A stretch of DNA of 64,000 bases from Fuerstiella marisgermanici (GCF_001983935.1 NZ_CP017641.1:7056001-7120000), one strand, 5' to 3'. Shown: positions 27,607 through 36,967, numbered from the stretch's first letter. A program made the numbers and translations. Notes: generated by a model from the sequence alone, not told the origin.

Positions 27607-28997
27607 CGTCGAAACCGATTAATCAACAAACTCTGCTATTCGTCACCGGACGCCTTGCCGAAACAAGCCTGCGTGAAGTTGTGGCGATGCTGTCCGGTCG
27701 CTTAGGGTTTCGTTACGAAATCGCCGTACCAGGCATTCAAGTGGCGGCACTGCTGCATGTGAGTCTGTTGAAGAATCGGTTGGGTGTTGCAGACGCGATA
27801 GACCGCGTGATTCTGCCGGGCTGGGTACAGGGGGATATCGTCGAACTGGAGCAGCATTTCAACAAGCCGTTCGAACGTGGCCCGAAGGATTTGCATGACT
27901 TGCCCGAGTACTTTGGGTTGGGAAAGAAGCAGCGGGCAACGCTCGACAAATATTCCATCGAAATTATCGGCGAGATCAACCATGCAACTCGGCAGCCGCT
28001 GGGCGATGTCGTGGCCGAAGCAGTTCGCATGGCGGCCGATGGCGCCGACGTAATCGACGTCGGGTGTGTGCCGGGCGAAACGTGTCCACAGGTTGGTGAA
28101 ATCGTGACAGCGTTGCGGGCTGAGAACCTGCGTGTGTCGATTGATAGCTTTGATCGGACGGAAGTTGAGGCCGCTGTCGACGCTGGGGCGGAACTGATTC
28201 TTAGCTGCAATCAATCCAATATTGATTGGGTCACAAAACTGGGCACGGAGGTTGTCGTAATTCCGAATACGCCAGCGGATGTGGACTCGCTGGACCGACT
28301 GATCGAAACGGTTGCTGCCACAGGAACGCCGTTCCGCATTGACCCGATCGTCGAACCGATTGGCATGGGATTCACGGCGTCGCTGGAGCGTTACATGGTC
28401 GCGCGGCGTGCGTACCCCGACGTCGCCATGATGATGGGCGTTGGCAATGTCACGGAGTTGACGGAAGTGGATTCGTCCGGAGTCAACATGCTGCTGGCGG
28501 CGATGTGTGAAGAGCTGGGCATTCAAAGTGTCCTGACCACTCAGGTGATCAACTGGTGCCGTACATCCGTGGCAGAATTCGACGCGGCACGTCGACTGGT
28601 GCATCACGCCGTGACCAATCAGGTCGTTCCAAAGCACATTGATTCTTCGTTGGTGATGCTGCGAGACGTTCGGATGCGTGGCCAGTCGGAAGAAACGCTA
28701 AATGCTCTGGCGGCAGCGCTAACGGATGCCAACTTCCGCATCTTCGCCGAACAGTCAGGGCTGCATCTGATGAACAGCCATGGGCATTGGCAGGGCGACG
28801 CGCCGTTCGAACTTTTCGCGAACGCACTGCGGGCCAATCCGAACATCGACGCTGGCCATGCGTTCTACCTGGGTTACGAGATGGCTCGTGCTGAGATGGC
28901 TCGGATGCTGGGCAAAGAATATCGCCAGGACGAGGGGCTTGGTTTTGGTCTGGCGGGAACGCTGAGTGGTTCGGCCGCTGTTAGGCACGAACAATAG
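27603..28997 (+). CDS. DUF6513 / dihydropteroate-synthase-like protein
   Basis: The N-terminal 110 residues resemble DUF6513 (LLFVTGRLAE start). From about 117 a TIM-barrel DHPS-like domain appears: IIGEINHATRQPLGDVVAEA, DVIDVGCVPGETC, then LRVSIDSFDRTEVEAAVDAGAE. In TIGR00284-like proteins, found in methanogens and bacteria with tetrahydromethanopterin, a related enzyme acts in H4MPT biosynthesis. Planctomycetes encode H4MPT-linked C1 enzymes, so that role is attractive, but H4MPT genes are not in this window. The ATG at 27603 overlaps the Uma2 stop. No signal peptide is visible, so the protein is cytosolic. Confidence 0.82.
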   Translation: MTSKPINQQTLLFVTGRLAETSLREVVAMLSGRLGFRYEIAVPGIQVAALLHVSLLKNRLGVADAIDRVILPGWVQGDIVELEQHFNKPFERGPKDLHDLPEYFGLGKKQRATLDKYSIEIIGEINHATRQPLGDVVAEAVRMAADGADVIDVGCVPGETCPQVGEIVTALRAENLRVSIDSFDRTEVEAAVDAGAELILSCNQSNIDWVTKLGTEVVVIPNTPADVDSLDRLIETVAATGTPFRIDPIVEPIGMGFTASLERYMVARRAYPDVAMMMGVGNVTELTEVDSSGVNMLLAAMCEELGIQSVLTTQVINWCRTSVAEFDAARRLVHHAVTNQVVPKHIDSSLVMLRDVRMRGQSEETLNALAAALTDANFRIFAEQSGLHLMNSHGHWQGDAPFELFANALRANPNIDAGHAFYLGYEMARAEMARMLGKEYRQDEGLGFGLAGTLSGSAAVRHEQ

Positions 28998-29115
28998 ACA
29001 GTCTTCGTGGAAGTGGGCTTAAGCCAGCGACGCTCTCGGCAAACCATGTGCAGAGTGAACCTGTGTCGTGAGTGGCAAGGTCAAAGGTCGCCTGCACCTA
29101 CGCGGTATGTCGCTC

Positions 29116-29143
29116 TTGACTCAAGTACAAATGTACTTACACT
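29116..29143 (+). promoter_or_regulatory. blaI promoter (-35 TTGACT, -10 TACACT)
   Basis: A TTGACT hexamer (29116-29121) and TACACT (29138-29143) are separated by 16 bases. The operator palindrome fills the spacer. The predicted start site is about 29150, some 50 bases before the blaI ATG. Confidence 0.6.
29123..29138. promoter_or_regulatory. BlaI-type operator palindrome
   Basis: AAGTACA-AA-TGTACTT is a perfect dyad (7-bp arms) containing the TACA/TGTA core known for BlaI/MecI operators. It lies between the -35 and -10 elements, the position expected for autorepression by the gene starting at 29200. Confidence 0.75.
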
Positions 29144-29199
29144 TCGTCAGTCACAAGGACATTTGTCGTTGACGTTGCAGAAGCACATGGAGGTCGCGC

Positions 29200-29586
29200 A
29201 TGCCGCCAAGACCGGGGCTGTCGAAGGCTGAACTTGAGATTGCTCGAATTGTCTGGGGACTGAAGTCCGCCACCGTCAGGCAGGTGCATGATGCATTGCC
29301 GGTTGGCCGAGACGTTGACTTCACCACCGTCCAGACATATCTGAAGCGGCTGGAAGAGAAAGGGTATCTAAAGGTTCGGCTGGAGAATCGCACCCGGATT
29401 TATGCTCCCCGCGTCAAGCCTCGCACCGTTATTCGTGAGACCGTGGACGATCTGGTGGAACGGCTGTTCGGTGGCGACGCGATGCCACTGATGCAGCATC
29501 TGGTGGAAGAGAAGGAGTTCACAACGGCAGACATCGAACAGCTTCGAAGTTTGCTGAACCGGCTGGAAGGAGACAGCGATGTCTGA
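29200..29586 (+). CDS. blaI: BlaI/MecI/CopY-family transcriptional repressor
   Basis: A winged-helix repressor of 128 residues: the LSKAELEIARIVW helix starts the domain and TTVQTYLKRLEEKGYLKVR forms the recognition helix and wing. A C-terminal dimerisation part ends in a helical region with LRSLLNRLEG. BlaI repressors are cleaved or displaced after a partner M56 peptidase senses a signal. The next gene, which overlaps by eight bases, encodes that M56 partner. Repression is predicted through the operator at 29123-29138. No beta-lactamase gene is adjacent, so the regulated output is unknown. Confidence 0.93.
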   Translation: MPPRPGLSKAELEIARIVWGLKSATVRQVHDALPVGRDVDFTTVQTYLKRLEEKGYLKVRLENRTRIYAPRVKPRTVIRETVDDLVERLFGGDAMPLMQHLVEEKEFTTADIEQLRSLLNRLEGDSDV

Positions 29587-32500
29587 AGATCGACTGGCCC
29601 AGCTTCTGGTGACTCAGGCGTGGCAGATCGCTTTGCTGACCGTTGTTGTAGCCATTACCGTAAAACTGTTGGCAACCAAGCGGCCTCGGCTGGCGCACCT
29701 ATTGTGGCTGATCGTGGTTGTGAAGTGCGTGACGCCGCCGGTGTGGAGTCATTCGTGCGGATTGTTCAGTCAGCTGAGTAGCTCGATCACTTCAAGGCGA
29801 GCGGTTCCGGATTCAGTCGTCGCGAAGCCATCAATCAAGAAGGTTAACGTTGGTCCGGATTCATTCACTTTTCCAACTGAAGCACCGGCGTACCGACCAG
29901 ACAGTGCCAGCGAGATTATTGCGGCGTCATCGGAAGTCGTCGTTTCACGCTGGAAGCCGACCAGCGCGAGCAACTCCGCACGGAACCAGTTGTGGTCGTG
30001 GCTGTGGTGGTCACTCGTCGCAGGAATGCTGGTCAGTGCGGTTGTGCTGACGACGAAGTTCGTGCGCTGCCTGCGACGAATTCGTTCTCAACGTGTGACC
30101 GAATTCGACGACGTCCTCGAACGGCTCGTGAAAGACCTGAGCCAACAACTCAAGCTGCGACGGACACCGCGAGTCATCGTTTCGGATGTCCGATTTGGCC
30201 CAGCGGTGCTCGGGGTTTTTCGGCACTTGATTGTGCTGCCGCGATGTCTGGTCGAGGGAATGGTCGATTCAGTGAGCTCGGGCAATGGTGAACATTCACT
30301 TCGGCCGATTCTGGCTCACGAGCTGTTGCACATCCGGCGCGGCGACTTGTGGGTGGGAGCGTTGCAGGCGGCGGTGCGTTGTTTGTGGTGGTTCCATCCA
30401 GCGGTCTGGATCGTAAACCGCATGTTGTCTCGCGAAACCGAACGCTGCTGCGACGAACAGGTCGTGGAAGAACTTGGCTGTTCGCCGATGCAGTACGCAA
30501 AAAGTCTGCTGGCAGTGATTGAAAGCAAGCATCGCTTGCAACCCGTCCCCGTTTTTCCCGGCATGAAGCCTGTGGAAATTACATCCAAACGAATGGAGAG
30601 AATTATGTCGCTGACACAGGGAAGTCGAACGCGAATGTCATGGTGGAGTGTTGTAGCCGTGCTGCTGTTTGCGGTGGTCGTGCTGCCAGGAGCGGTGATC
30701 GGGCAACGCGCGGACGAAGTGTCCTTGGAAACCGCTGCCACGCTTGCTGCGGCCACGACCGATAAGAAGCAAACAGATTCCCACCGGGGCGAACCTGCCG
30801 GCGTGCCGAAAGCGGAGACGGCTGAATATGCTGTGGGTGACCTCTTAGAGCAACTTGCGAAGCAGAAGTTGCTTACTCCTGAGAGCGCTAAGAGATTTCT
30901 GCTCAAAGATCTAACTCAGGCCGCTGGACACTCGTGCGCCAAATCGCGAGGCACTGAAATCGTCCGCGTTGAGGGCGAGCAGGAATGCAAACCGTTCAAC
31001 GGACTCACGATCCAATACTCGTCACTGGCGGTCTGGAAGAACGACACATTCGTCGTCACTCACGAAGCGGCGGGCCATGCGCGAATCCGCGAGCGGCTGG
31101 CACAGTTTCGCAAGTACGGTTTCGGCATGGTCCGTATCAACGCGACCGTCATACACGGCCCGACAGAAGTCGTTAACTCGCTGATCACAGATTGGTCGGT
31201 GGTTCCCACCGACCTCGCCGACTCCGCGACGTCCGCCGGTGGTGAAAACGTTCTGCTACCAGAAATTTCTTCGGATTCGCCGATTCAGCAGGTCGGTCAC
31301 ATCACAGAATCCGTTCAGAAGAGCCGACCGGTGCTGCTTAAGATCGTAGATGAGGCTGCCGCGACCGCTTTGCGAGAGAAGGCTCAAACCAGCGCGAAGA
31401 TAAACACCCAGCCATTCCCGGCTTCATCCACATGGAACGGCGACGAAAGGAGAATTCGAGACTGCGTGATTCGACCTTTCGTCGTGGGCTTCGATGACGA
31501 CAAGCCTCAATTTCGGCACTTGGCGGATGGGTTGGCGATCAACGTGCGTCCCGAAATTCAGGACAATGGAATTTTGCTGACCTGTGCGGTGGAGGTGAGT
31601 GAAATCACGGGCGTTCAAACCGAACGGCTGTCGCAAACAATTGACGGAAAGTCGGTGTCTGTTCAGGTGCCCGAGACTCGAATGATGCGTCTTAACTCTC
31701 AGGTAAGAATGCAACCGGGCCAAACGCTGGTGATTGGTGGCCTGAGGTGGAAAGATGGCGACGATCCGGAAGAATCGCTGCTGGTGTTGGTACAGGCGGA
31801 ACCTGTTGAGGCCGACAATAATCAGGCGAACGAAACTGCAGTAACGGGGCGCAAAGACGCTCAGGACGTTCCTAAGACAAACTCGGACAATGCAAACGTT
31901 GACCGTCTTCGCGACGCTCCGCAATCTGGGCAGAAGACATGGAGTGAACTGGCAGCTCAACGCAAAGGCGTCGATAGTGACGCCGGAGTCTCCGACGAGT
32001 GGAAACGCGGCGGTGCGACAGATGGCATTACAGTAATGGGCGCCGTCAGGAAACCTGGCTATTGCGAATATCCGGACACGGGCATACGCCTGCTGGACGC
32101 AATTGCGCAGGCAGGCGGCACTAAAGAACCCGCAGATGATGACGTTGTACTGCGGCGACCGCTGGCCCATGGCGGTACGGCGGTCATCGTTGTGAGTCTC
32201 AAGCGTGCCAGGGAGGACGCGACAAATAATCTCTTCCTCGGTCCGGGTGATGTCGTCGTGGTAGAACAACTCGCACGAGGTTCACACGGCACAATTCTGC
32301 CACCCGCCCCAGTTCATATCGATCAGAAGATGCGGGAGAAACTGAATCAGAAGGTTTCGCTGCATTTCGATCATGCACCGATGCAGGAAGTCATTGAGAT
32401 GATTTCGAAGGATTGTGGCGTGAATGTCACCATTGATAGTGGGGCGACGAAGACGGCAGGTTCCCCGGATGTTCTGTCGGCGAGCAGGGCCACGGTTTCG

Positions 32501-33478
32501 ATCGATGTTGACGGGATATCGTTGAATTCAGCACTCCACCACCTTTGCACTGGTTCCGGGCTGAAATTTCGCGTGCAGAATGGCGCGATCAATATCTTCC
32601 GCCCGAAGCTGAAGTCACGCTTCACAGCTCGCGTCTATCCGGTGGGCGATTTGGTGGTTCCTATTCCGAGTTCTGTGCCAGGTAAAGACAACGCAGAATT
32701 GCAGCAGGCAGACTTCTCGGGGCTGGTCGAACTGATCAAGACCACAATCCAACCGGGCACTTGGGGCGATGGCGGGGGCAGTGTTGCGCCAAACGAGAAT
32801 ACGCTGAGCCTCATCGTGCGACAGACGGATGACGTACACGAACAGGTCATGGAGTTGTTGATACAGTTGCGTGAATTGCAGGACGTGCAGATCTCAACCG
32901 AGTATCGAGTTATTCAATTCAACACGCCCGAACAACTGCAATGGCTGGAAGACCACGTGACATTCCAGCAGCGGCCCGGAAGTCATTCATGGGCACTGCT
33001 GCCGCTGGATCGTGACAGCGGAGAAGGCTTTCCGCTGGACGGACATGGAAAGACGTTGTCGGCTCCAAAGATCACAACATTCGTCGGACAGGAAGCTAGT
33101 CTGGAAGTTGGTGGCGGAAGTGATTTCAAACTGACACTGATGTCTGCCGCTCGTCCACGCAGAGGTGACAGGCTGTTGGAGTTATCGTATGCGGTACCCC
33201 GCGAAAATGGCCGTCGCAGCATGCAACCGCAGCCATTGATCAATCAAATCATTGGCAACGGGCAGACGCTACTGTTGGACGTGACGGAAACCGCGAAGCC
33301 TGTGGGGCGGCGTTTTCTTGACAGCAGTCTGTCGCAAGCCGAACGCATCAAAGCAGAGCGGGAACAGAACGAGCGGATCAAACTGGCCAAAAAACGTCGA
33401 GGTCGCATTATCGTGGCCATCACGCCGAAGATCATTCGGCAGCAAGACGAGGAAGAGCTGATTTTGGGGACGCCGTAG
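29579..33478 (+). CDS. blaR1: BlaR1-type M56 membrane peptidase fused to SLBB and secretin-like domains
   Basis: The N-terminal part is an M56/BlaR1 metalloprotease with transmembrane helices (about 10-28, 33-50, 143-165, 355-376) and the zinc motif HELLH at 247-251, followed by ETERCCDE. In classic BlaR1 a penicillin-binding sensor follows. Here it is replaced by a 900-residue periplasmic part. This has a secretin-like fragment (about 645-735, with MQPGQTLVIGGL), an SLBB domain (about 815-900, GITVMGAVRKPG and GGTKEPADDD), an STN-like domain (about 916-1010) and secretin-like beta-rich sequence to the end. The modular order suggests a new signal or ligand for the BlaI circuit. Overlap with blaI by 8 bases implies coupling. 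Fusions of M56 with extra C-terminal modules are known in planctomycetes, but I do not know this one. Confidence 0.8.
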   Translation: MSEDRLAQLLVTQAWQIALLTVVVAITVKLLATKRPRLAHLLWLIVVVKCVTPPVWSHSCGLFSQLSSSITSRRAVPDSVVAKPSIKKVNVGPDSFTFPTEAPAYRPDSASEIIAASSEVVVSRWKPTSASNSARNQLWSWLWWSLVAGMLVSAVVLTTKFVRCLRRIRSQRVTEFDDVLERLVKDLSQQLKLRRTPRVIVSDVRFGPAVLGVFRHLIVLPRCLVEGMVDSVSSGNGEHSLRPILAHELLHIRRGDLWVGALQAAVRCLWWFHPAVWIVNRMLSRETERCCDEQVVEELGCSPMQYAKSLLAVIESKHRLQPVPVFPGMKPVEITSKRMERIMSLTQGSRTRMSWWSVVAVLLFAVVVLPGAVIGQRADEVSLETAATLAAATTDKKQTDSHRGEPAGVPKAETAEYAVGDLLEQLAKQKLLTPESAKRFLLKDLTQAAGHSCAKSRGTEIVRVEGEQECKPFNGLTIQYSSLAVWKNDTFVVTHEAAGHARIRERLAQFRKYGFGMVRINATVIHGPTEVVNSLITDWSVVPTDLADSATSAGGENVLLPEISSDSPIQQVGHITESVQKSRPVLLKIVDEAAATALREKAQTSAKINTQPFPASSTWNGDERRIRDCVIRPFVVGFDDDKPQFRHLADGLAINVRPEIQDNGILLTCAVEVSEITGVQTERLSQTIDGKSVSVQVPETRMMRLNSQVRMQPGQTLVIGGLRWKDGDDPEESLLVLVQAEPVEADNNQANETAVTGRKDAQDVPKTNSDNANVDRLRDAPQSGQKTWSELAAQRKGVDSDAGVSDEWKRGGATDGITVMGAVRKPGYCEYPDTGIRLLDAIAQAGGTKEPADDDVVLRRPLAHGGTAVIVVSLKRAREDATNNLFLGPGDVVVVEQLARGSHGTILPPAPVHIDQKMREKLNQKVSLHFDHAPMQEVIEMISKDCGVNVTIDSGATKTAGSPDVLSASRATVSIDVDGISLNSALHHLCTGSGLKFRVQNGAINIFRPKLKSRFTARVYPVGDLVVPIPSSVPGKDNAELQQADFSGLVELIKTTIQPGTWGDGGGSVAPNENTLSLIVRQTDDVHEQVMELLIQLRELQDVQISTEYRVIQFNTPEQLQWLEDHVTFQQRPGSHSWALLPLDRDSGEGFPLDGHGKTLSAPKITTFVGQEASLEVGGGSDFKLTLMSAARPRRGDRLLELSYAVPRENGRRSMQPQPLINQIIGNGQTLLLDVTETAKPVGRRFLDSSLSQAERIKAEREQNERIKLAKKRRGRIIVAITPKIIRQQDEEELILGTP

Positions 33479-33781
33479 CTGGAGCTCGCTGGTGTGGTCC
33501 TGGGCGGGGTCGTGGAATTTGCCTCCTGATCCCGCTATTTGACTGTCGAGAGCGATCGTTTCAGTATCCGGGCCTTTCCCAGGCCGCGATGGCGTCGCCT
33601 GCGAGCGGCAAGCTACGGGCTGACCGACTTGTGTCCGATCGGTGATCCTCGTGGTACGGAAATTTGCGAAGCCAATCCGGCTGCATTCATTCTGTGGCGG
33701 CGAACGGTAACATGCGGCTGTAAACAATTGCTTCTGTCCGGCCGCTGCTTGTGTCCAGCAAATTTCCCGCTGAATCTGAAC
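33479..33781 (+). other. Gap between blaR1 and pabB
   Basis: These 303 bases contain an in-frame N-terminal extension of pabB (from TTG 33539) that is Arg/Cys-rich and not protein-like. A weak TTGACT (33539-33544) is present without a convincing -10. No other feature is seen. Confidence 0.4.
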
Positions 33782-35248
33782 GTGTCTGATCTGCTGACGA
33801 CTATCGAACTCGACCACCGTCTGGACGTCACCGACACGCTGCGCCGGTTTCAGAATTGTCCGTTTGTGATGCTGCTGGACAGTGCAGGGCACATTCGAAA
33901 ACGAGATGCTCGGTATACGTTTCTAACGGCCGACCCAGTAGACACCGTGCGAATCGATCAGGTGTCTCATGGCGACGAACCGTTTGTGACGTTGCGAGAC
34001 TGGCAGTCGCGGCTGCCGCAATTGCCCCACGAGTCCGCATCATTCTGCGGTGGTATCGCGGGAATGATGTCGTATGAGTTGGGGCATGCGTTTGAAACGC
34101 TGCCGTCACCGCAGCGTGACGAATTCGGAACACCAGCGTTGCTGGCAGGTTTGTTTGATTGGGCGATTGTCTGGGATCATGTTGAATCTCGCGTGTCGCT
34201 GCATGTGCTGAAGCTGGATGGCAGTGACCAGACTGCTCCGGCCGCCCGTGTTGCGTGGGCGTTGCAGAAGCTGGGCACCGAACCACAGAGCCCCGCCAAG
34301 CCGCATGCGGAGATTCATGCTGTTGGCGATGGTATCCTCGAAGCCAGAACGAGTACCTCAGGGTTTTCGCTACCGTCTGCCCCAGCGGTGAAATCGTGCT
34401 TTGCGAAAGATGACTACATCACGGCGGTCGAACGAGTGATCGAGTACATTCGCGCAGGAGACATTTTTCAGGCAAACCTGTCTCAGCAATTGACCGCGTT
34501 GTGGTCGGGGACAGCGGTCGAACTTTACGATCGCGTGAGGCAACAGAATCCAGCTCCATTTTGTGGGCTGTTACAGGCGGACGATGTCGCCGTGGTGAGT
34601 GCTTCTCCGGAACGTTTTCTGAAGGTCACTGGTGGCGAGTTCGTTGAGACGCGCCCCATCAAGGGGACTCGAAGACGTCATCGTTCACCGATTGCGGACC
34701 TGTATGCCAGCAGCGAACTGTACGCCAGCGAAAAAGATCGGGCAGAGAACGTGATGATCGTGGACCTCTTGCGAAACGATCTGTCGCGAGTCTGCCGTGC
34801 GGGGTCCGTGAAGGTGACTGGCCTGTGCGAAATTGAGGTATTCGAAACAGTGCAACACCTTGTCTCCACGGTCGTCGGCCGACTGCAACCCCATCGCGAC
34901 GTATGGGATTTGTGTGCGGCCACAATTCCCGGCGGCTCGATCACGGGAGCTCCCAAGATTCGCGCGATGGAGATCATTGCGGAACTGGAACCAACAGTCC
35001 GAGGCGCGTATTGCGGCAATTTTTTCTGCCTGGGGCCGAACGGTAACTTCGACAGCAGCATTTTGATTCGCACCTTCACGCTAAAGAACGGCGTGGTGCA
35101 GTTTCCGGTGGGCGGCGGCATAGTTGCGGATTCAGTGCCTCACGATGAATACGAAGAAACGATGCACAAGGCCGCTGGCATGCTCAGAGCACTAAACGCT
35201 GATGAGGCCAAAGGCGAAGGCGGTTCTCGGGAGTCGAAGTTTACCTAA
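33782..35248 (+). CDS. pabB: Aminodeoxychorismate synthase component I
   Basis: PabB makes 4-amino-4-deoxychorismate from chorismate and ammonia for folate synthesis. Chorismate-binding motifs are present: IRAGDIFQANLSQQL, ETRPIKGTRRRH (PIKGT is the PabB/TrpE active-site block), DLLRNDLSRVCRAGSV and GSITGAPKIRAMEI. At 488 residues it fits PabB. I chose the GTG at 33782, where homology starts. The extension to 33539 looks noncoding, but this start is uncertain. The glutamine amidotransferase partner PabA is not in this window. An anthranilate synthase (TrpE) reading is less likely from the C-terminal motifs. Confidence 0.85.
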   Translation: MSDLLTTIELDHRLDVTDTLRRFQNCPFVMLLDSAGHIRKRDARYTFLTADPVDTVRIDQVSHGDEPFVTLRDWQSRLPQLPHESASFCGGIAGMMSYELGHAFETLPSPQRDEFGTPALLAGLFDWAIVWDHVESRVSLHVLKLDGSDQTAPAARVAWALQKLGTEPQSPAKPHAEIHAVGDGILEARTSTSGFSLPSAPAVKSCFAKDDYITAVERVIEYIRAGDIFQANLSQQLTALWSGTAVELYDRVRQQNPAPFCGLLQADDVAVVSASPERFLKVTGGEFVETRPIKGTRRRHRSPIADLYASSELYASEKDRAENVMIVDLLRNDLSRVCRAGSVKVTGLCEIEVFETVQHLVSTVVGRLQPHRDVWDLCAATIPGGSITGAPKIRAMEIIAELEPTVRGAYCGNFFCLGPNGNFDSSILIRTFTLKNGVVQFPVGGGIVADSVPHDEYEETMHKAAGMLRALNADEAKGEGGSRESKFT

Positions 35249-35504
35249 CCGTCACAACCATCAGATACTGGCGCTCTTACATATTCCGGTGGGAATTTGT
35301 TTCGTAAACGAGTTTTGTCAAAGGTTGAAACATCTGTTCACGAGCGCACCTGTTGAGTGGCCGATACAACAGGTAATGAGTCAGGCCCTGAGACGGCCGA
35401 CCGTGCGCCGTCTGCGGACGAAGCGCTTCCTGCTGATGAAATGATTTCACTTCAGGAATTTTATGCGGTGGCTCATTCCGCCAACCTGTGAAATGGATGC
35501 CACC

Positions 35505-36341
35505 ATGGTGAATCGGAATAGCTTGCTTGTTGCTACGCTCGCAATCCTGTCGACTGCGACTCAGGTTCGCGCCAGTGAGGGCTGGTATCCCACCTTTGAA
35601 GACGCTCAGGCCGAATCAGAGCGTAGCGGGCGTCCACTGCTGATTCACTTCCACGCGACGTTTTGCGGACCGTGCCGCCAGATGGCTCAACAGGTCTTTT
35701 CGCAGCCGGACGTGCAACGTCAGCTTCGCGATGGCATTGTCGCGGTTGAGGTGGACGTATCAGAGCGTCGGGATCTGGCGGGCCAATTCGGTGTGGCTAC
35801 AGTCCCGCGCGATGTGGTCGTCATGCCGGGGCAGGCTCCCAAGACTCTGGCCAAGGGGTTTCAGTCCAAAGCGGCTTATTTGAGACTGCTGGCCAGCATT
35901 TCGCCTGACGAGGTTCGATTTGCGGCAACAGATAAGTCTGCACCAAATCAGCAGCTGGCCGTGCAGGAGAAAATCATTGGGCTGGACGGATTTTGTCCGG
36001 TTCGATTGATGCGAGATCGCGAGTGGATTTCCGGCCGCGAAGATCTGGCGGAGACTCACCGGGGAATCACCTATTACTTCAGTTCGAGCGCGGAGCGGCA
36101 GGAATTTCGTCGCACGCCAGAAGAATTCACGCCGGAAAATCTGGGCTGCGACCCGGTGGTTCTGTATTCGAACCTAAGAGCGGTCACGGGGAAGATTAAG
36201 TACGGTGCGTTTTTTGACAGCCAGCTGTACCTGTTTGAAACTGTTGAGAATCGAGAAACGTTCAAGGAAAACCCACTGAAGTTCACGCGGATTCGCCACG
36301 CCGTGAAGGTTGATGACCTAAAAGGGCAGCGATTTAACTAG
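35505..36341 (+). CDS. Exported thioredoxin-fold protein with C-terminal YHS-like repeats
   Basis: A signal peptide (about 1-23) precedes a thioredoxin fold with the active-site CGPC (C54-C57) in FHATFCGPCRQM, and a cis-Pro loop VATVPRD. The second half (about 155-280) contains two YHS-like segments: GFCPVRLMRDREW...YYFSSSAERQEFRRTPEEF, and LGCDPVVLYSNL...YLFETVENRETFKENPLKF. YHS domains are often in metal-handling proteins. The Cys residues could bind copper. The ATG at 35505 is preferred to 35463 for its signal peptide. The function (thiol-disulfide exchange or copper handling in the periplasm) is inferred. Confidence 0.8.
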   Translation: MVNRNSLLVATLAILSTATQVRASEGWYPTFEDAQAESERSGRPLLIHFHATFCGPCRQMAQQVFSQPDVQRQLRDGIVAVEVDVSERRDLAGQFGVATVPRDVVVMPGQAPKTLAKGFQSKAAYLRLLASISPDEVRFAATDKSAPNQQLAVQEKIIGLDGFCPVRLMRDREWISGREDLAETHRGITYYFSSSAERQEFRRTPEEFTPENLGCDPVVLYSNLRAVTGKIKYGAFFDSQLYLFETVENRETFKENPLKFTRIRHAVKVDDLKGQRFN

Positions 36342-36967
36342 AAAACCGCAAATCCCTCGAAAATGTTCGGGGAGATCTGCCAGAGATCGATTGACACAGC
36401 AAACCGTTGGGTTAATACTAGTGGTGTGGTGGAGATGGCGAAGGCCACGCCAACCAGGTGGTTCGACATCCCACATCAATCTTCGCGTATAATCAGGAGC
36501 CCAGTTCAGGAGCTCCGATCGCTGACGAAGTCCCCCTCAGGCTCAGCCGGTGCCTTAATTCCGGCAATGGTTCCAGGACAGTCATGTTCGGTGCGATTTA
36601 CGGGGATTGTTCTGTTAGCTTTTTTAGTTTCAGGGATGCGACTGCCCTCCGTCTGCCGTTTTGCGGATGGTCAATTCGGTAGAGAAATCCGATAGGCTCG
36701 AATCCCGCCGGTATCCTCAAGGGTCCCTATATCAACGCCTGTAACAGGCACGCTGATTTCAAGCGGATCAGCAGTACCCGATGGTACGGCATAGAACACC
36801 TGACAAGACCCGCGAAAACGGGGTTGTGTCAGGGTTTGGTAAGTTGCGTTGCTGTGCTGTCTTTGCGTACTGGATGAGTCGCGCCAATTCTTCTGCGCAG
36901 GGCATTTCTTTGCGGTTCGCCCGCCCCTCGCCCGCGCGATATTCGTATCTGGAAATTAGGATTTCCT
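36342..36967 (+). other. Long leader/intergenic region upstream of rho
   Basis: The 626 bases have no convincing gene. The ORFs at 36363, 36458 and 36781 are low-quality. There is a tRNA-like fragment (36661-36715) and three hairpins close to rho (separate entry). A promoter for rho was not identified. Confidence 0.5.
36737..36833 (+). promoter_or_regulatory. Structured leader of rho: three stacked hairpins
   Basis: Three inverted repeats lie in sequence: GCCTG-TAA-CAGGC (36737-36749), GCTGAT with ATCAGC (36752-36772), and a longer stem CCTGACA..ACCC with GGGT..TGTCAGG (36799-36833, one internal mismatch). They end 134 bases before the rho ATG. Rho genes can be autoregulated by attenuation in their leader, and these structures could serve that. 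No T-run follows the last stem. Confidence 0.45.

Noticed and set aside
33539-33781. In-frame extension of PabB from TTG 33539
   Set aside because: Arg/Cys-rich with no family similarity. Homology starts near 33782.
36363-36695. ORF of 110 residues before rho
   Set aside because: Composition is not protein-like, it overlaps other short ORFs, and nothing in it resembles a family.
36661-36715. A tRNA gene in the rho leader
   Set aside because: D- and T-arm-like strings occur but no anticodon arm or acceptor stem can be drawn.
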